Positions 29,724 to 38,463 of a DNA stretch of 64,000 nucleotides are shown piece after piece. Each line of letters begins with the position of its first letter. The first letter of the stretch is position 1. Under the pieces are notes generated by a model that searched no databases, was not told the DNA's origin, and saw nothing but the letters and a program-made list of their open reading frames with translations. The translations under genes were made by a program, and so were the position numbers. Source of the DNA: Taylorella equigenitalis ATCC 35865. Its GTDB lineage: Bacteria > Pseudomonadota > Gammaproteobacteria > Burkholderiales > Burkholderiaceae_B. The DNA lies in assembly GCF_000276685.1 (NCBI RefSeq), contig NC_018108.1:1612001-1676000 (forward strand), given 5' to 3'.

Positions 29724-30089
29724 TTAGAACTTAAGACCAGCTTCGCGAGCAGCTTCTGCAAGCGCTTTAACGCGGCCATGATAACGGAAACCAGCACGAT
29801 CGAAAGCAACCGCCTCGATACCCGCAGCTTTAGCTTTTTCTGCTACACGTTTTCCAACGATAGCTGCAGCTGCTACATTTCCTCCGAATTTTTTGTCATT
29901 TGCTAGTTCTTGGCGAACTTCAGGCTCTAGAGTAGAAGCCGAAACTAACACTTTGTCGCCCTCTGGCGAAATAATATTTGCGTAAATGTGCAGATTGGTA
30001 CGGTGTACTGATAAACGGTGAACGCGTAACTGAGCAATTTTGCGGCGAGTAGCCACTGCACGACGCAAACGAGATAATTTCTTGTCCAT
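29724..30089 (-). CDS. rplR: 50S ribosomal protein L18
   Basis: 121 residues starting [20 protein letters not shown], ending in the conserved [24 protein letters not shown]. It binds 5S rRNA in the central protuberance. Confidence 0.98.
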   Translation of the reverse strand: MDKKLSRLRRAVATRRKIAQLRVHRLSVHRTNLHIYANIISPEGDKVLVSASTLEPEVRQELANDKKFGGNVAAAAIVGKRVAEKAKAAGIEAVAFDRAGFRYHGRVKALAEAAREAGLKF

Positions 30090-30110
30090 GATATTTCCTT
30101 GCTTGCGTTA

Positions 30111-30644
30111 TTATTTTTTCTTAACTTCTTTGATAGCAACGTGCTCGTCTGCGTATCTAACACCCTTACCTTTATAAGGCTCAGGTGGACGATATGCACG
30201 AATATTTGCTGCTACTTGACCAACTGCTTGCTTATCGTGAGACTTAAGCACAATCTCTGTTTGCGATGGGCATTCAGCTTTTACACCTTGTGGCAATGGG
30301 TGAATAATATCGTGTGAAAATCCTAATTCAAGTTTAAGATTTTGACCTTGCACTTGAGCACGATATCCGACACCGATTAGGTTTAAGCGACGCTCAAAAC
30401 CTTTGCTCACACCAGTGACCATATTATTAACTAAGGCACGTAGAGTACCTGACATAGCATTTGCTTGACGTGAGTCGTTTGCTACATCAAATGTGATTTT
30501 GCCGTCATCTAGACTAACAACAACATCATTAGTAAGCTCTTGTTTAAGCTCACCTAAAGGACCTTTAACGTTAATGCTGTCAGCGGCAATTTTAACTTCT
30601 ACACCACTAGGAACTACTACTGGATTTTTAGCGACACGAGACAT
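30111..30644 (-). CDS. rplF: 50S ribosomal protein L6
   Basis: 177 residues from the ATG at 30644 (MSRVAKNPV), which has a strong AAGGAGG site upstream; the longer in-frame start at 30674 lies inside rpsH and is unlikely. Two L6 repeats end in [16 protein letters not shown]. It sits near the factor-binding site of the 50S subunit. Confidence 0.98.
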   Translation of the reverse strand: MSRVAKNPVVVPSGVEVKIAADSINVKGPLGELKQELTNDVVVSLDDGKITFDVANDSRQANAMSGTLRALVNNMVTGVSKGFERRLNLIGVGYRAQVQGQNLKLELGFSHDIIHPLPQGVKAECPSQTEIVLKSHDKQAVGQVAANIRAYRPPEPYKGKGVRYADEHVAIKEVKKK

Positions 30645-30658
30645 TCTGATATACCTCC

Positions 30659-31054
30659 TTACGCTACGTAGCAAATAACTTCACCGCCAACGCCCTCTGA
30701 ACGAGCTTTGCGGTCAGTCATAACGCCACGGGATGTAGAAACAATAGCAACACCAAGACCATTCATAACTTGAGGAATACTGTCATGACCTTTGTATACA
30801 CGAAGACCTGGACGTGACACACGCTCTATGCGTGAAATCACAGGCTCATCTTTGTAATACTTAAGTTCAATCTCAAGTTCTGGTTTAGCTTTGTCGCCAC
30901 TAACTTGATAGTTTTCGATATACCCCTCTTCTTTAAGTACAGCTGCAATAGCAACTTTTAATTTAGAAGAAGGCATAGAAACTGATACTTTTTCGACTTG
31001 CTGTGCATTACGAATGCGAGTCAACATATCTGCGATTGGATCGCTCATGCTCAT
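30659..31054 (-). CDS. rpsH: 30S ribosomal protein S8
   Basis: 131 residues: [15 protein letters not shown] at the start, and the C-terminal [20 protein letters not shown] is the S8 signature. A GGAG site precedes the ATG. It is the classical autoregulator of the spc operon in E. coli; I could not confirm an S8 target here. Confidence 0.98.
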   Translation of the reverse strand: MSMSDPIADMLTRIRNAQQVEKVSVSMPSSKLKVAIAAVLKEEGYIENYQVSGDKAKPELEIELKYYKDEPVISRIERVSRPGLRVYKGHDSIPQVMNGLGVAIVSTSRGVMTDRKARSEGVGGEVICYVA

Positions 31055-31064
31055 AATAATTCTC

Positions 31065-31370
31065 CTACCAGCTCGCTTTAGTCATACCTGGCACTTCACC
31101 ACGCATTGCAGTTTCGCGTAGTTTGTGACGAGTTAAACCGAACTTGCTGAATACGCCACGTGGACGACCAGTAACAGCACAACGATTACGAACGCGAGTT
31201 GGATTTGCGTTACGTGGAAGTTGCTGTAATTTCAATCGTGCTTGATAACGCTCTTCGTCAGTTTTAGATTGATCATCGATAATCGCTTTAAGAGCAGCAC
31301 GCTTAGCTGAAAACTTCTCAACTAATTTTGCACGCTTGATATCACGATTTATAAGTGAAAGTTTAGCCAC
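31065..31370 (-). CDS. rpsN: 30S ribosomal protein S14
   Basis: 101 residues, the long form without the zinc cysteines: [20 protein letters not shown] to [11 protein letters not shown]. The motif [23 protein letters not shown] is diagnostic. It lies between rplE and rpsH. Confidence 0.98.
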   Translation of the reverse strand: MAKLSLINRDIKRAKLVEKFSAKRAALKAIIDDQSKTDEERYQARLKLQQLPRNANPTRVRNRCAVTGRPRGVFSKFGLTRHKLRETAMRGEVPGMTKASW

Positions 31371-31381
31371 TATATCGCCCC

Positions 31382-31921
31382 TTAGTTTCTGAACGGGAAG
31401 TTAAATGCTTTTAGCAAAGCTTTAGCTTCTTCATCTGTCTTAGCTGACGTGGTGATACTAATATTTAAACCACGTAAAGCATCAATTTTGTCATATTCAA
31501 TTTCAGGGAAAATGATTTGCTCTTTAACCCCTACGTTGTAGTTTCCGCGACCGTCAAATGCACGACCAGAAATACCACGGAAGTCACGCACGCGTGGCAA
31601 TGCTACCGTAACTAAACGATCGATAAATTCATACATACGCTGACCACGAAGAGTCACCATACAACCAATCGGATAGTTTTCGCGAATTTTAAAACCTGCA
31701 ATCGCTTTACGAGTTTTAGTAATTACTGGCTTTTGACCTGCAATCTTAGTTAAATCAGCTACTGCATTTTCTATAACTTTTTTATCTGAAACAGCCTCTG
31801 AAACACCCATATTAAGTGTCACTTTAGTGATGCGAGGCACTTCCATATCGCTTTTATAGTTGAATTGAGATTTCAATTCACCAACGATTTTGTCTTTATA
31901 TAATTCTTGTAAACGAGCCAT
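31382..31921 (-). CDS. rplE: 50S ribosomal protein L5
   Basis: 179 residues from the ATG at 31921 ([13 protein letters not shown]); an in-frame GTG two codons earlier also exists. Core [19 protein letters not shown] and the tail [18 protein letters not shown] are typical. It binds 5S rRNA and contacts P-site tRNA. Confidence 0.98.
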   Translation of the reverse strand: MARLQELYKDKIVGELKSQFNYKSDMEVPRITKVTLNMGVSEAVSDKKVIENAVADLTKIAGQKPVITKTRKAIAGFKIRENYPIGCMVTLRGQRMYEFIDRLVTVALPRVRDFRGISGRAFDGRGNYNVGVKEQIIFPEIEYDKIDALRGLNISITTSAKTDEEAKALLKAFNFPFRN

Positions 31922-31930
31922 ATTCACCGC

Positions 31931-32251
31931 CTATGCTTTAACGCCAACGACTTCGCCGCTACTACGGAACACACGCACTTTACGACCGTCTTCGTCTTTA
32001 AATACAACTTTATCCGCTTTTCCTGAAGCTGCATTAAAGATCTTCACGTTGGAAATATGGATAGGTAAGTTTTTAGATACAATCCCGCCTGGATTATTAG
32101 CCATAGGATTAGGTCTAGTGTGCTTTTTAACTACGTTAATACCTTCAACGATTACGTGATCAGCATCAACTCTCTCAAGTACTACACCGCGACGATTTTT
32201 GTCGCGACCAGCGATAACAATAACTTCATCACCCTTACGAATTTTTTGCAT
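31931..32251 (-). CDS. rplX: 50S ribosomal protein L24
   Basis: 106 residues: [24 protein letters not shown] is the KOW motif, followed by [19 protein letters not shown]. An early 50S assembly initiator. It lies between rplN and rplE. Confidence 0.98.
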   Translation of the reverse strand: MQKIRKGDEVIVIAGRDKNRRGVVLERVDADHVIVEGINVVKKHTRPNPMANNPGGIVSKNLPIHISNVKIFNAASGKADKVVFKDEDGRKVRVFRSSGEVVGVKA

Positions 32252-32263
32252 AGTACCGTCCCC

Positions 32264-32632
32264 TTAAATAACCTCAGGAGCCAATGAAACGATCTTCATA
32301 AAACGCTCTGTACGTAATTCACGAGTTACAGGGCCAAAGATACGAGTACCAATAGGCTCAAGTTTAGAGTTAAGAAGTACAGCCGCATTTCCGCCGAAGC
32401 GAATAAGCGATCCATCTTTACGACGTACACCTTTAGCTGTGCGAACAACTACTGCGTTATATACCTCACCTTTTTTAACGCGACCGCGAGGTGCGGCATC
32501 TTTAACGCTTACTTTGATGATGTCACCAACTGAAGCGTAACGGCGCTTTGAGCCGCCTAACACTTTAATGCACATAATGCGGCGTGCACCAGTGTTATCA
32601 GCCACGTCTAACGTGCTTTGCATTTGTATCAT
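32264..32632 (-). CDS. rplN: 50S ribosomal protein L14, first gene of the split spc operon
   Basis: 122 residues, [27 protein letters not shown] start and LAPEVI end, a perfect L14. In most bacteria rpsQ is the gene directly upstream; here rpsQ is at 63679-63993, about 31 kb away on the same strand, and 450 A+T-rich bases precede rplN. The spc operon must therefore have its own promoter here. Confidence 0.98.
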   Translation of the reverse strand: MIQMQSTLDVADNTGARRIMCIKVLGGSKRRYASVGDIIKVSVKDAAPRGRVKKGEVYNAVVVRTAKGVRRKDGSLIRFGGNAAVLLNSKLEPIGTRIFGPVTRELRTERFMKIVSLAPEVI

Positions 32633-33084
32633 GATGTCAATCTTCCGATTTATAAATCCAACTTAATTATTAAGTGACAGAAGATTAATCCTAGCTGAGG
32701 GCCGAACGAATCTCTATATAAAGTCAAATAACAATCAGTTTTGGTTAGCAAAATTGCTTAAAAAATTTTCTAAATTTCTTTAAAAATTAGAAAATTTAGT
32801 TTTATGGGTAAGCTACTACAAGTTTTTTAGTTTTAGTATTAGCTTAAAAAACCTTTATATTTTCTCTTATGTATTTTATTAAAAACCGCATAAAGAAAAT
32901 TTTTTAAAAAAAGATTCTACTTAAAATAAGTTGCTAATGCAAGTTTTTATGCAAAACTATTATATACAAGCGTTTTTTTTTATCAATTTTGGTAATTAAA
33001 CCACAAATTTTTGTAAGGGCAAACACCTATTTATAAATAAATCTTAAATTTTACGTGTATCTTTTTTAGTAACGTTTAATTTTT
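32633..33084. other. A+T-rich intergenic region at the island edge
   Basis: 450 bases between the divergent rplN and the first transporter gene. No ORF, tRNA, attachment site or insertion-sequence end is visible. It must hold the spc-operon promoter (minus strand; a TTTGACTTTATATAGA stretch near 32715-32730 is the best A+T-rich candidate) and the promoter of the plus-strand transporter (weak TTGTAA at 33011 with TAAATA at 33034, spacing 17). A GGAGGGTG ribosome-binding site lies just before 33085. Promoter calls are weak. Confidence 0.4.
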
Positions 33085-34416
33085 TTGGAGGGTGTTATGA
33101 ACGCAGTTGTGTTAGCAGTGATAGTCATGCTTGTACTAGCAGTGTCACGTGTGCACGTCGTTCTTAGCCTTCTTATTGCCGCTTTAGTAGGGGGCTTAGC
33201 CTCTGGTCTATCACTTTCTGAGACTATTAAAGCATTCGAATCTGGATTGGGTAATGGTGCTACCGTGGCTCTATCATACGCATTATTAGGTGCGTTTGCC
33301 ATGGCTATTGCTCATTCAGGGCTTCCTGAGATGCTGGCTAATAAAGTGATAGTCAGAATCAAAAACAATCCACGTAATACAAATCTTAAGTGGATGGTTA
33401 TTGCAATCGTTGTGGTTATGGGCATGCTTTCTCAAAATATCATACCTATACACATTGCCTTCATTCCTATAGTTATCCCTCCACTATTAGTTATTTTCAA
33501 TCAATTTAAAATCGATCGTCGCATGATTGCATGTGCCATAAGCTTTGGCTTGGTCACTTGCTATATGACACTGCCTTATGGTTTCGGCGAGATATTCCTA
33601 AATCAAATCCTATTGCCAAATGTACAGCAAGCAGGTCTAGACACGACAGGTATTAGTATTATTAAGGTCATGGGCATCCCTGCACTCGGTATGATTTTCG
33701 GTCTGCTTTTTGCAATTTTTGTAAGCTACAGAAAACCTCGCACCTACTTAGATGCTGATTCTACAAATATGGTCGCAAATATGAAAGCTCCTGAAATTTC
33801 AAGTTTTAGGAGCCTTATTGCAATTGGGGCTATTGTAGTTGCATTTGTCATTCAGCTTATAACAGACTCTTTGATTATGGGTGCACTGTCTGGGTTTGCA
33901 TTGTTTATCATAACTGGCGTAATCAAATGGAAAGCTTCTGAAGGCCTATTTTCAGAGGGCTTACGATTGATGTGTATGATTGGTTTTATCATGATTACAG
34001 CTCAGGGTTTTGCTGAAGTTATGAAAGCTACAAATGAAATTGAACCCCTAGTAAAAGCATCAACTGAAATTTTCGGGGGTAGCAAATTAATGGCTGCTCT
34101 ATCTATGTTATCTGTTGGACTTCTCGTGACTATGGGTATCGGAAGTTCGTTTTCTACATTACCAATTATCGCTGCCATATTCGTACCAATTTGTGCAGCT
34201 TTAGGATTTAGCCCTGCAGCTACGGTTGCACTTATCGGTACTGCTGGTGCTCTAGGTGATACTGGATCTCCAGCTTCCGACTCTACTCTTGGCCCAACTT
34301 CAGGACTAAATATCGACGGTCAGCATGATCATATTAGGGATACTGTTATCCCTACTTTCCTGCATTACAACATACCTTTACTTATTGCCGGGACGATCGC
34401 AGCCTTAGTACTCTAG
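33085..34416 (+). CDS. Na+/H+-antiporter-family (YuiF-like) membrane transporter, copy 1
   Basis: 443 residues, about 11-12 membrane helices. Start MNAVVLAVIVMLVLAVSRVHVVLSLL, LSYALLGAFAMAIAHSGLP, and the C-terminal TAGALGDTGSPASDSTLGPTSGLN are typical of the Na_H_antiporter group (ion-transporter superfamily). Annotated members are called Na+/H+ antiporters, and some are thought to carry amino acids such as histidine; substrate unknown here. A strong GGAGGGTG ribosome-binding site precedes the ATG. It is followed by an intrinsic terminator and then a close paralogue, so this is an old tandem duplication with separate transcripts. First gene of the island inside the ribosomal super-operon. 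Confidence 0.85.
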   Translation: MEGVMNAVVLAVIVMLVLAVSRVHVVLSLLIAALVGGLASGLSLSETIKAFESGLGNGATVALSYALLGAFAMAIAHSGLPEMLANKVIVRIKNNPRNTNLKWMVIAIVVVMGMLSQNIIPIHIAFIPIVIPPLLVIFNQFKIDRRMIACAISFGLVTCYMTLPYGFGEIFLNQILLPNVQQAGLDTTGISIIKVMGIPALGMIFGLLFAIFVSYRKPRTYLDADSTNMVANMKAPEISSFRSLIAIGAIVVAFVIQLITDSLIMGALSGFALFIITGVIKWKASEGLFSEGLRLMCMIGFIMITAQGFAEVMKATNEIEPLVKASTEIFGGSKLMAALSMLSVGLLVTMGIGSSFSTLPIIAAIFVPICAALGFSPAATVALIGTAGALGDTGSPASDSTLGPTSGLNIDGQHDHIRDTVIPTFLHYNIPLLIAGTIAALVL

Positions 34417-34438
34417 ATAAATAATTCTTTAGCATAGC

Positions 34439-34474
34439 GACCCTAGGACCGGCAGGTTCTAGGGTCTTTTTTTT
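34439..34474 (+). terminator. Intrinsic terminator between the two transporter paralogues
   Basis: GACCCTAGGACC (34439-34450) pairs with 34455-34466 (12 pairs, one G-U) around GGCA, followed by eight T. Textbook form; it separates the two tandem transporter genes. Confidence 0.96.
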
Positions 34475-34497
34475 ACTTCTTTAAAAGGAAATATATT

Positions 34498-35835
34498 ATG
34501 AACTCAGTAGTTTTAGCCGTGATAGTGATGTTAGTTTTATCTATATCACGCGTTCACGTTATACTGGCTCTGATTGTTGGAGCCTTAGTTGGGGGTCTGG
34601 CCTCGGGTCTCGACATGGCCGGCACTCTGGAAGCCTTTTCCAAGGGCCTTGGCAATGGGGCCGAAACCGCCCTCTCATACGCATTGCTTGGTGCCTTCGC
34701 AATGGGCATCGCTCACTCAGGGTTGCCTGAATTTATAGCAAGTAAGGTAATTGAAAGCACCAGGAGAAATCCCAAAAGCACTGCCATCAAGTGGGCTGTA
34801 GTCTGCGTTCTGTTCTTGCTTGGATGCTTCAGCCAAAACTTGATCCCAATTCACATCGCATTCATACCAATTGTAGTGCCTCCACTAATCGTTATATTTA
34901 ACACATTTAAAATGGACCGACGCATGATTGCTTGCGCATTAAGCTTCGGTATGGTTGCTTGCTATATGGCTATTCCTGTTGGGTTCGGTGATATATTTAT
35001 CAACAAAATCATCATACCAAACGTTAATCAAGCTGGTGCCCAATTCGGTCTAGATGTTAGCAATGTTAACGTTATCGGTGCGATGGCTATTCCGTTCCTA
35101 GGTATGTTCTTAGGTCTTTTAGTCGCTGTTTTCATATCCTACAGAAAACCTCGTGAATATCGCACTGTTGAAACAGTTGCGGACAGCTCCTTACAAAGCC
35201 AAGATCAGCCCCAATACTCAACCTTTCGCAATATGGTTGCACTTGCTTCAATCGTAGTTGCCTTCGTAGTACAACTCGCTACAGACTCACTTCTTATGGG
35301 GGCAATGCTCGGTTTCGCCTTATTCCTAGTAACTGGCATAATTAAATGGAAAGAGGCCGACGGCATATTTACCGAAGGTCTAAAAATGATGTGCATGATT
35401 GGATTTATCATGATTACGGCTCAAGGCTTTGCTTCCGTAATGAATGCCACCAACGAAATCGAACCTCTAGTACGTTCATCAATTAGCATATTTGGCGGAA
35501 GCAAAATTATGGCTTCATTTGCTATGCTCGCAGTAGGCTTATTAGTAACAATGGGTATCGGTAGTTCCTTCTCGACCATCCCAATTATCACAACGATTTT
35601 CGTGCCTATTTGTGCGAATCTTGGATTCAGTCCAGAAGCAACCCTTGCATTAATCGCAACTGCAGGCGCTTTGGGCGATACAGGCTCTCCTGCATCCGAC
35701 CAAACCCTCGGCCCTTCATCTGGTTTGAACGTTGACGGCCAACACGACCACATCAAAGACACTGTGATACCTACTTTCATCCACTTTAATATTCCGTTAT
35801 TAATTGCGGGTGTAATTGCTACTATGGTTCTATAA
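34498..35835 (+). CDS. Na+/H+-antiporter-family (YuiF-like) membrane transporter, copy 2
   Basis: 445 residues and clearly paralogous to the gene before it along its whole length (MNSVVLAVIVMLVLSISRVHVILALI; ALGDTGSPASDQTLGPSSGLN). The main difference is a short insertion in the central loop (TVADSSLQSQDQPQYSTF). AAGGAA lies eight bases before the ATG. Codon use is noticeably richer in C and G at third positions in the first 200 bases than in copy 1, so the copies diverged long ago or had different sources. Substrate unknown; possibly a second affinity or ion specificity. Confidence 0.85.
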   Translation: MNSVVLAVIVMLVLSISRVHVILALIVGALVGGLASGLDMAGTLEAFSKGLGNGAETALSYALLGAFAMGIAHSGLPEFIASKVIESTRRNPKSTAIKWAVVCVLFLLGCFSQNLIPIHIAFIPIVVPPLIVIFNTFKMDRRMIACALSFGMVACYMAIPVGFGDIFINKIIIPNVNQAGAQFGLDVSNVNVIGAMAIPFLGMFLGLLVAVFISYRKPREYRTVETVADSSLQSQDQPQYSTFRNMVALASIVVAFVVQLATDSLLMGAMLGFALFLVTGIIKWKEADGIFTEGLKMMCMIGFIMITAQGFASVMNATNEIEPLVRSSISIFGGSKIMASFAMLAVGLLVTMGIGSSFSTIPIITTIFVPICANLGFSPEATLALIATAGALGDTGSPASDQTLGPSSGLNVDGQHDHIKDTVIPTFIHFNIPLLIAGVIATMVL

Positions 35836-35843
35836 GTATTGGG

Positions 35844-35867
35844 GTGGCAATGCTTAAGTATTGCCAC
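35844..35867. repeat. Inverted pair of the TGGCAAT motif forming a 24-base palindrome
   Basis: GTGGCAAT (35844-35851) faces ATTGCCAC (35860-35867) across CTTAAG, with one G-U in the arms. It begins nine bases after the stop of transporter copy 2. There is no T-run, so it is not a normal terminator. Inverted uptake-sequence pairs after genes are common in Neisseria and Haemophilus. Confidence 0.85.
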
Positions 35868-35955
35868 TAGAAAAGTTAAACGTTGCTATTAAACTAAATC
35901 CCCTAAATTTTGTGTGGAATCTAAGTTCTTGATTTACTTTCTAGATAGAAATTAT

Positions 35956-35969
35956 TTGATACAAATCAA
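35956..35969 (+). promoter_or_regulatory. FNR/ANR box upstream of nirK
   Basis: TTGATACAAATCAA is a perfect match to the FNR consensus TTGAT-N4-ATCAA. Its centre is about 67 bases before the nirK start, and a GATACT -10-like element at 35986-35991 fits activation from about -41. nirK should be induced by low oxygen. Confidence 0.9.
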
Positions 35970-36029
35970 AGGAATATCTTACAAAGATACTAAACTAAAC
36001 TTAGATAAACACTTATTAAGGGGAGTTAT

Positions 36030-37238
36030 ATGAAACGTAATCTTTTACTATCATCACTACTTGCTACATCACTTTTCGGGGCTGGTGTGGCACTTGCAGC
36101 CCAACCAGCTACTACAACTACAGGTGGTCTACCTGGATATGAAGTTAAAAAAGCACCTGACTCTATTAAAAACTTAGAGCATGTGAAACTTGACCTCAAA
36201 ACTCCGCCATTTGTTCATGAGCATAGCTTAGAAACTCCTAAGGCACCACGTTTAGTTGAAGTGACCATGGAGATTCAAGAAAAAGAAATCGAGGTTGAGC
36301 CAGGCGTATTTATGTGGGCGTTTGCATATAACGGAAGCGTACCTGGTCCGCTTATTGTTGTACACGAAGGTGACTATGTTGAGTTAACTTTGAAAAATAA
36401 AGCTACAAATACACTTGTTCATAATATTGACTTTCACGCATCTACAGGTGCACTTGGTGGCGGAGAATTAACTTATGTAGCACCAGGTCAGCAAGTTAAA
36501 CTTCGCTGGAAAGCTATTAAACCAGGTGTTCATATTTATCACTGTGCTCCAGGCGGAACTATGATTCCTTGGCACGTTGTACATGGTATGAATGGGGCTG
36601 TTGTAGTCCTTCCTAAAGGTGGGCTAAAAGACAAAAATGGCAAACAACTTAAATATGATAGAGCCTATTACATTGGTGAACAGGATTTCTATATTCCAAA
36701 AGATAAAGATGGCAAATGGATGCGTTTTGAAAATGCTTCTATGTCATACGCAGACGATGTTCAGGTTATGAACAAACTTGTACCTACACACATCGTTTTT
36801 GGTGAACGCAAACACCAATATACTGGTGAAAATGCGATGACAGCTAAAGTAGGCGAAACTGTGATGATTTATCACTCTCAAGCTAATCGCCAATCTTATC
36901 CTCACCTAATTGGTGGACACGGTGAATATGTATGGGAGCGTGGTAATTTAGCAGATACTCCAGTAACAGATATCGAAACATGGATGATTGCAGGCGGTTC
37001 TGCTGGTGCTGCTATGTATACATTCAAACAACCTGGAACATACACATATCTTAGCCATAACTTGATTGAAGCGGTAAACTTAGGTGCACTTGCTCACATC
37101 AAAGTTGATGGAACATGGGATAATGATCTTATGGAGCAAACGGCAGCTCCAGCTGTTATGGAAGATAGTGCAACCGCACCAGCTACTCAACCAGCTGAGC
37201 CTGCAAAAGAAGCTGAGCCAGCTAAACAAGCACAGTAA
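36030..37238 (+). CDS. nirK: Copper-containing nitrite reductase (AniA/NirK)
   Basis: 402 residues with a signal peptide (1-23). Two cupredoxin domains. Type 1 copper ligands His131, Cys172, His182, Met187 and type 2 ligands His136, His171, His343 are all in place (VHNIDFHASTG; YHCAPGGTMIPWHVVHGM; TYLSHNL); the catalytic Asp134 is present. It reduces nitrite to nitric oxide in the periplasm or at the outer membrane. The C terminus carries a 30-residue Ala/Pro/Glu/Lys-rich tail (TAPATQPAEPAKEAEPAKQAQ-like); such tails may tether the enzyme. A perfect FNR box lies upstream, an intrinsic terminator downstream, and Sco-TlpA and CopA follow, forming a copper respiration module. No nitric oxide reductase is in the window. 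Confidence 0.96.
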   Translation: MKRNLLLSSLLATSLFGAGVALAAQPATTTTGGLPGYEVKKAPDSIKNLEHVKLDLKTPPFVHEHSLETPKAPRLVEVTMEIQEKEIEVEPGVFMWAFAYNGSVPGPLIVVHEGDYVELTLKNKATNTLVHNIDFHASTGALGGGELTYVAPGQQVKLRWKAIKPGVHIYHCAPGGTMIPWHVVHGMNGAVVVLPKGGLKDKNGKQLKYDRAYYIGEQDFYIPKDKDGKWMRFENASMSYADDVQVMNKLVPTHIVFGERKHQYTGENAMTAKVGETVMIYHSQANRQSYPHLIGGHGEYVWERGNLADTPVTDIETWMIAGGSAGAAMYTFKQPGTYTYLSHNLIEAVNLGALAHIKVDGTWDNDLMEQTAAPAVMEDSATAPATQPAEPAKEAEPAKQAQ

Positions 37239-37263
37239 ATTATCTTAGTTTAAGTGCTTAAAA

Positions 37264-37289
37264 AAGGCGGCTTTCGGGTCGCCTTTTAT
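37264..37289 (+). terminator. Intrinsic terminator after nirK
   Basis: AAAGGCG (37264-37270) pairs with CGCCTTT (37281-37287), with a further G-U and C-G inside and TTTT at the 3' side. It lies 26 bases after the nirK stop. Confidence 0.88.
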
Positions 37290-37370
37290 ACTTTAAATTA
37301 TAGGGTCGCCCTTAGGCTTTTGAACATTTATGTGTAGCCTACTATTTAAATAAAAATTTTTTGGTGTTTT

Positions 37371-38462
37371 ATGATTAGAAAAATTTTGGCTTTACTCTTA
37401 TTTATTTTTTTCTCATATGCTTACGGTCAGAGTGTGATATCGGGAAAGCCTCTTGAATTCAACCTTATGGACTATCAGGGTCCTAAAACACAAAAAGATT
37501 TTCAAAATCGATTTATGCTTTTAGCTTTTGGGTACACATCCTGTCCAGATATATGTCCGATGACATTGTCACAGATAAATGAGTCATTGGATAAGATGCC
37601 TAAAGATGTGGTAGAAAAATTAGTTCCTGTTTTTGTAAATATTGATCCCGTTAATAGCACGCCTGAGTCATTGCGTGCTTACGTTGAGTTTTTTGATGAG
37701 CGATTTGTAGGACTAACTGGTAGCATAGAATCAGTGCGAAATCTTACTAATCAATTAGGTGCTACTTTTGGTTATCGATTAGATGGAAAAAAACTAGATA
37801 ATCCAGAATTGGGCATGATGTATACCGTCTACCATAGCACTCTAATTTACCTAATTGGTCCTGATGGCAGACTTCTAGACACATACGATTATCAAATTGA
37901 TCCAGCAGACTTAGCCTTAAAAGTATCCGCCTCAATCAATCCAAAAGCTTACTCACCAGTTGATTCGACACCTAAAACTATAACCTCCATTTCAAAGCAA
38001 ATTGCAGTAAAAAAATCAGGATCAAAAACGGAACATGTGGAGGCATGTGCATTGCCAGAGGGATTTAATGAATCAAAATCAAACTTCAACCTAGAAGAAA
38101 TCAAAGAAGTTAAAAGTTCGGGAGCGAAAGTTGAATTATTAAACTTGTGGGCTATGTGGTGTGCACCTTGCCGCAAAGAGTTGCCGTTGCTTAACGAATT
38201 CAAAGATAGTGGGACCTCGATGGGTGTCATAACACTAAATTTAGGGGACGATGAGGAGAAATTTTTTAAATTTCTAGAAGATCAAAAATTAAAAAGTATC
38301 GATAAATATGCTTATCCAAAAATGGACTTGCTCAGAAAATTGGGGGGCATCGGTCTGCCATTTAATGCCTTGTTCGTTGATGGAAAACAGGTTGCCTTCA
38401 AAAATGGAATCATTAAAACAACCGACGATTTAAATTCATACGCAAAATGCATGGCAAAATAG
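37371..38462 (+). CDS. Sco1/SenC copper chaperone fused to a TlpA-like thioredoxin domain
   Basis: 363 residues: signal peptide (1-19), Sco domain (about 25-190) with copper ligands Cys58 and Cys62 (TSCPDICP) and His155 (VYHST), linker (about 190-240) and a second thioredoxin-fold domain (about 245-363) with W-C264-A-P-C267 and a GLPFNALFV cis-proline loop (the usual cis-Pro region). Sco proteins insert copper into CuA of cytochrome oxidase; TlpA-type thioredoxins reduce Sco and CuA cysteines before copper loading. Here both are one polypeptide. It is followed after one base by a Tat-exported protein, so the two are translationally coupled. The copper target (oxidase, NirK or other) is inference. 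Confidence 0.88.
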   Translation: MIRKILALLLFIFFSYAYGQSVISGKPLEFNLMDYQGPKTQKDFQNRFMLLAFGYTSCPDICPMTLSQINESLDKMPKDVVEKLVPVFVNIDPVNSTPESLRAYVEFFDERFVGLTGSIESVRNLTNQLGATFGYRLDGKKLDNPELGMMYTVYHSTLIYLIGPDGRLLDTYDYQIDPADLALKVSASINPKAYSPVDSTPKTITSISKQIAVKKSGSKTEHVEACALPEGFNESKSNFNLEEIKEVKSSGAKVELLNLWAMWCAPCRKELPLLNEFKDSGTSMGVITLNLGDDEEKFFKFLEDQKLKSIDKYAYPKMDLLRKLGGIGLPFNALFVDGKQVAFKNGIIKTTDDLNSYAKCMAK

Positions 38463-38463
38463 C

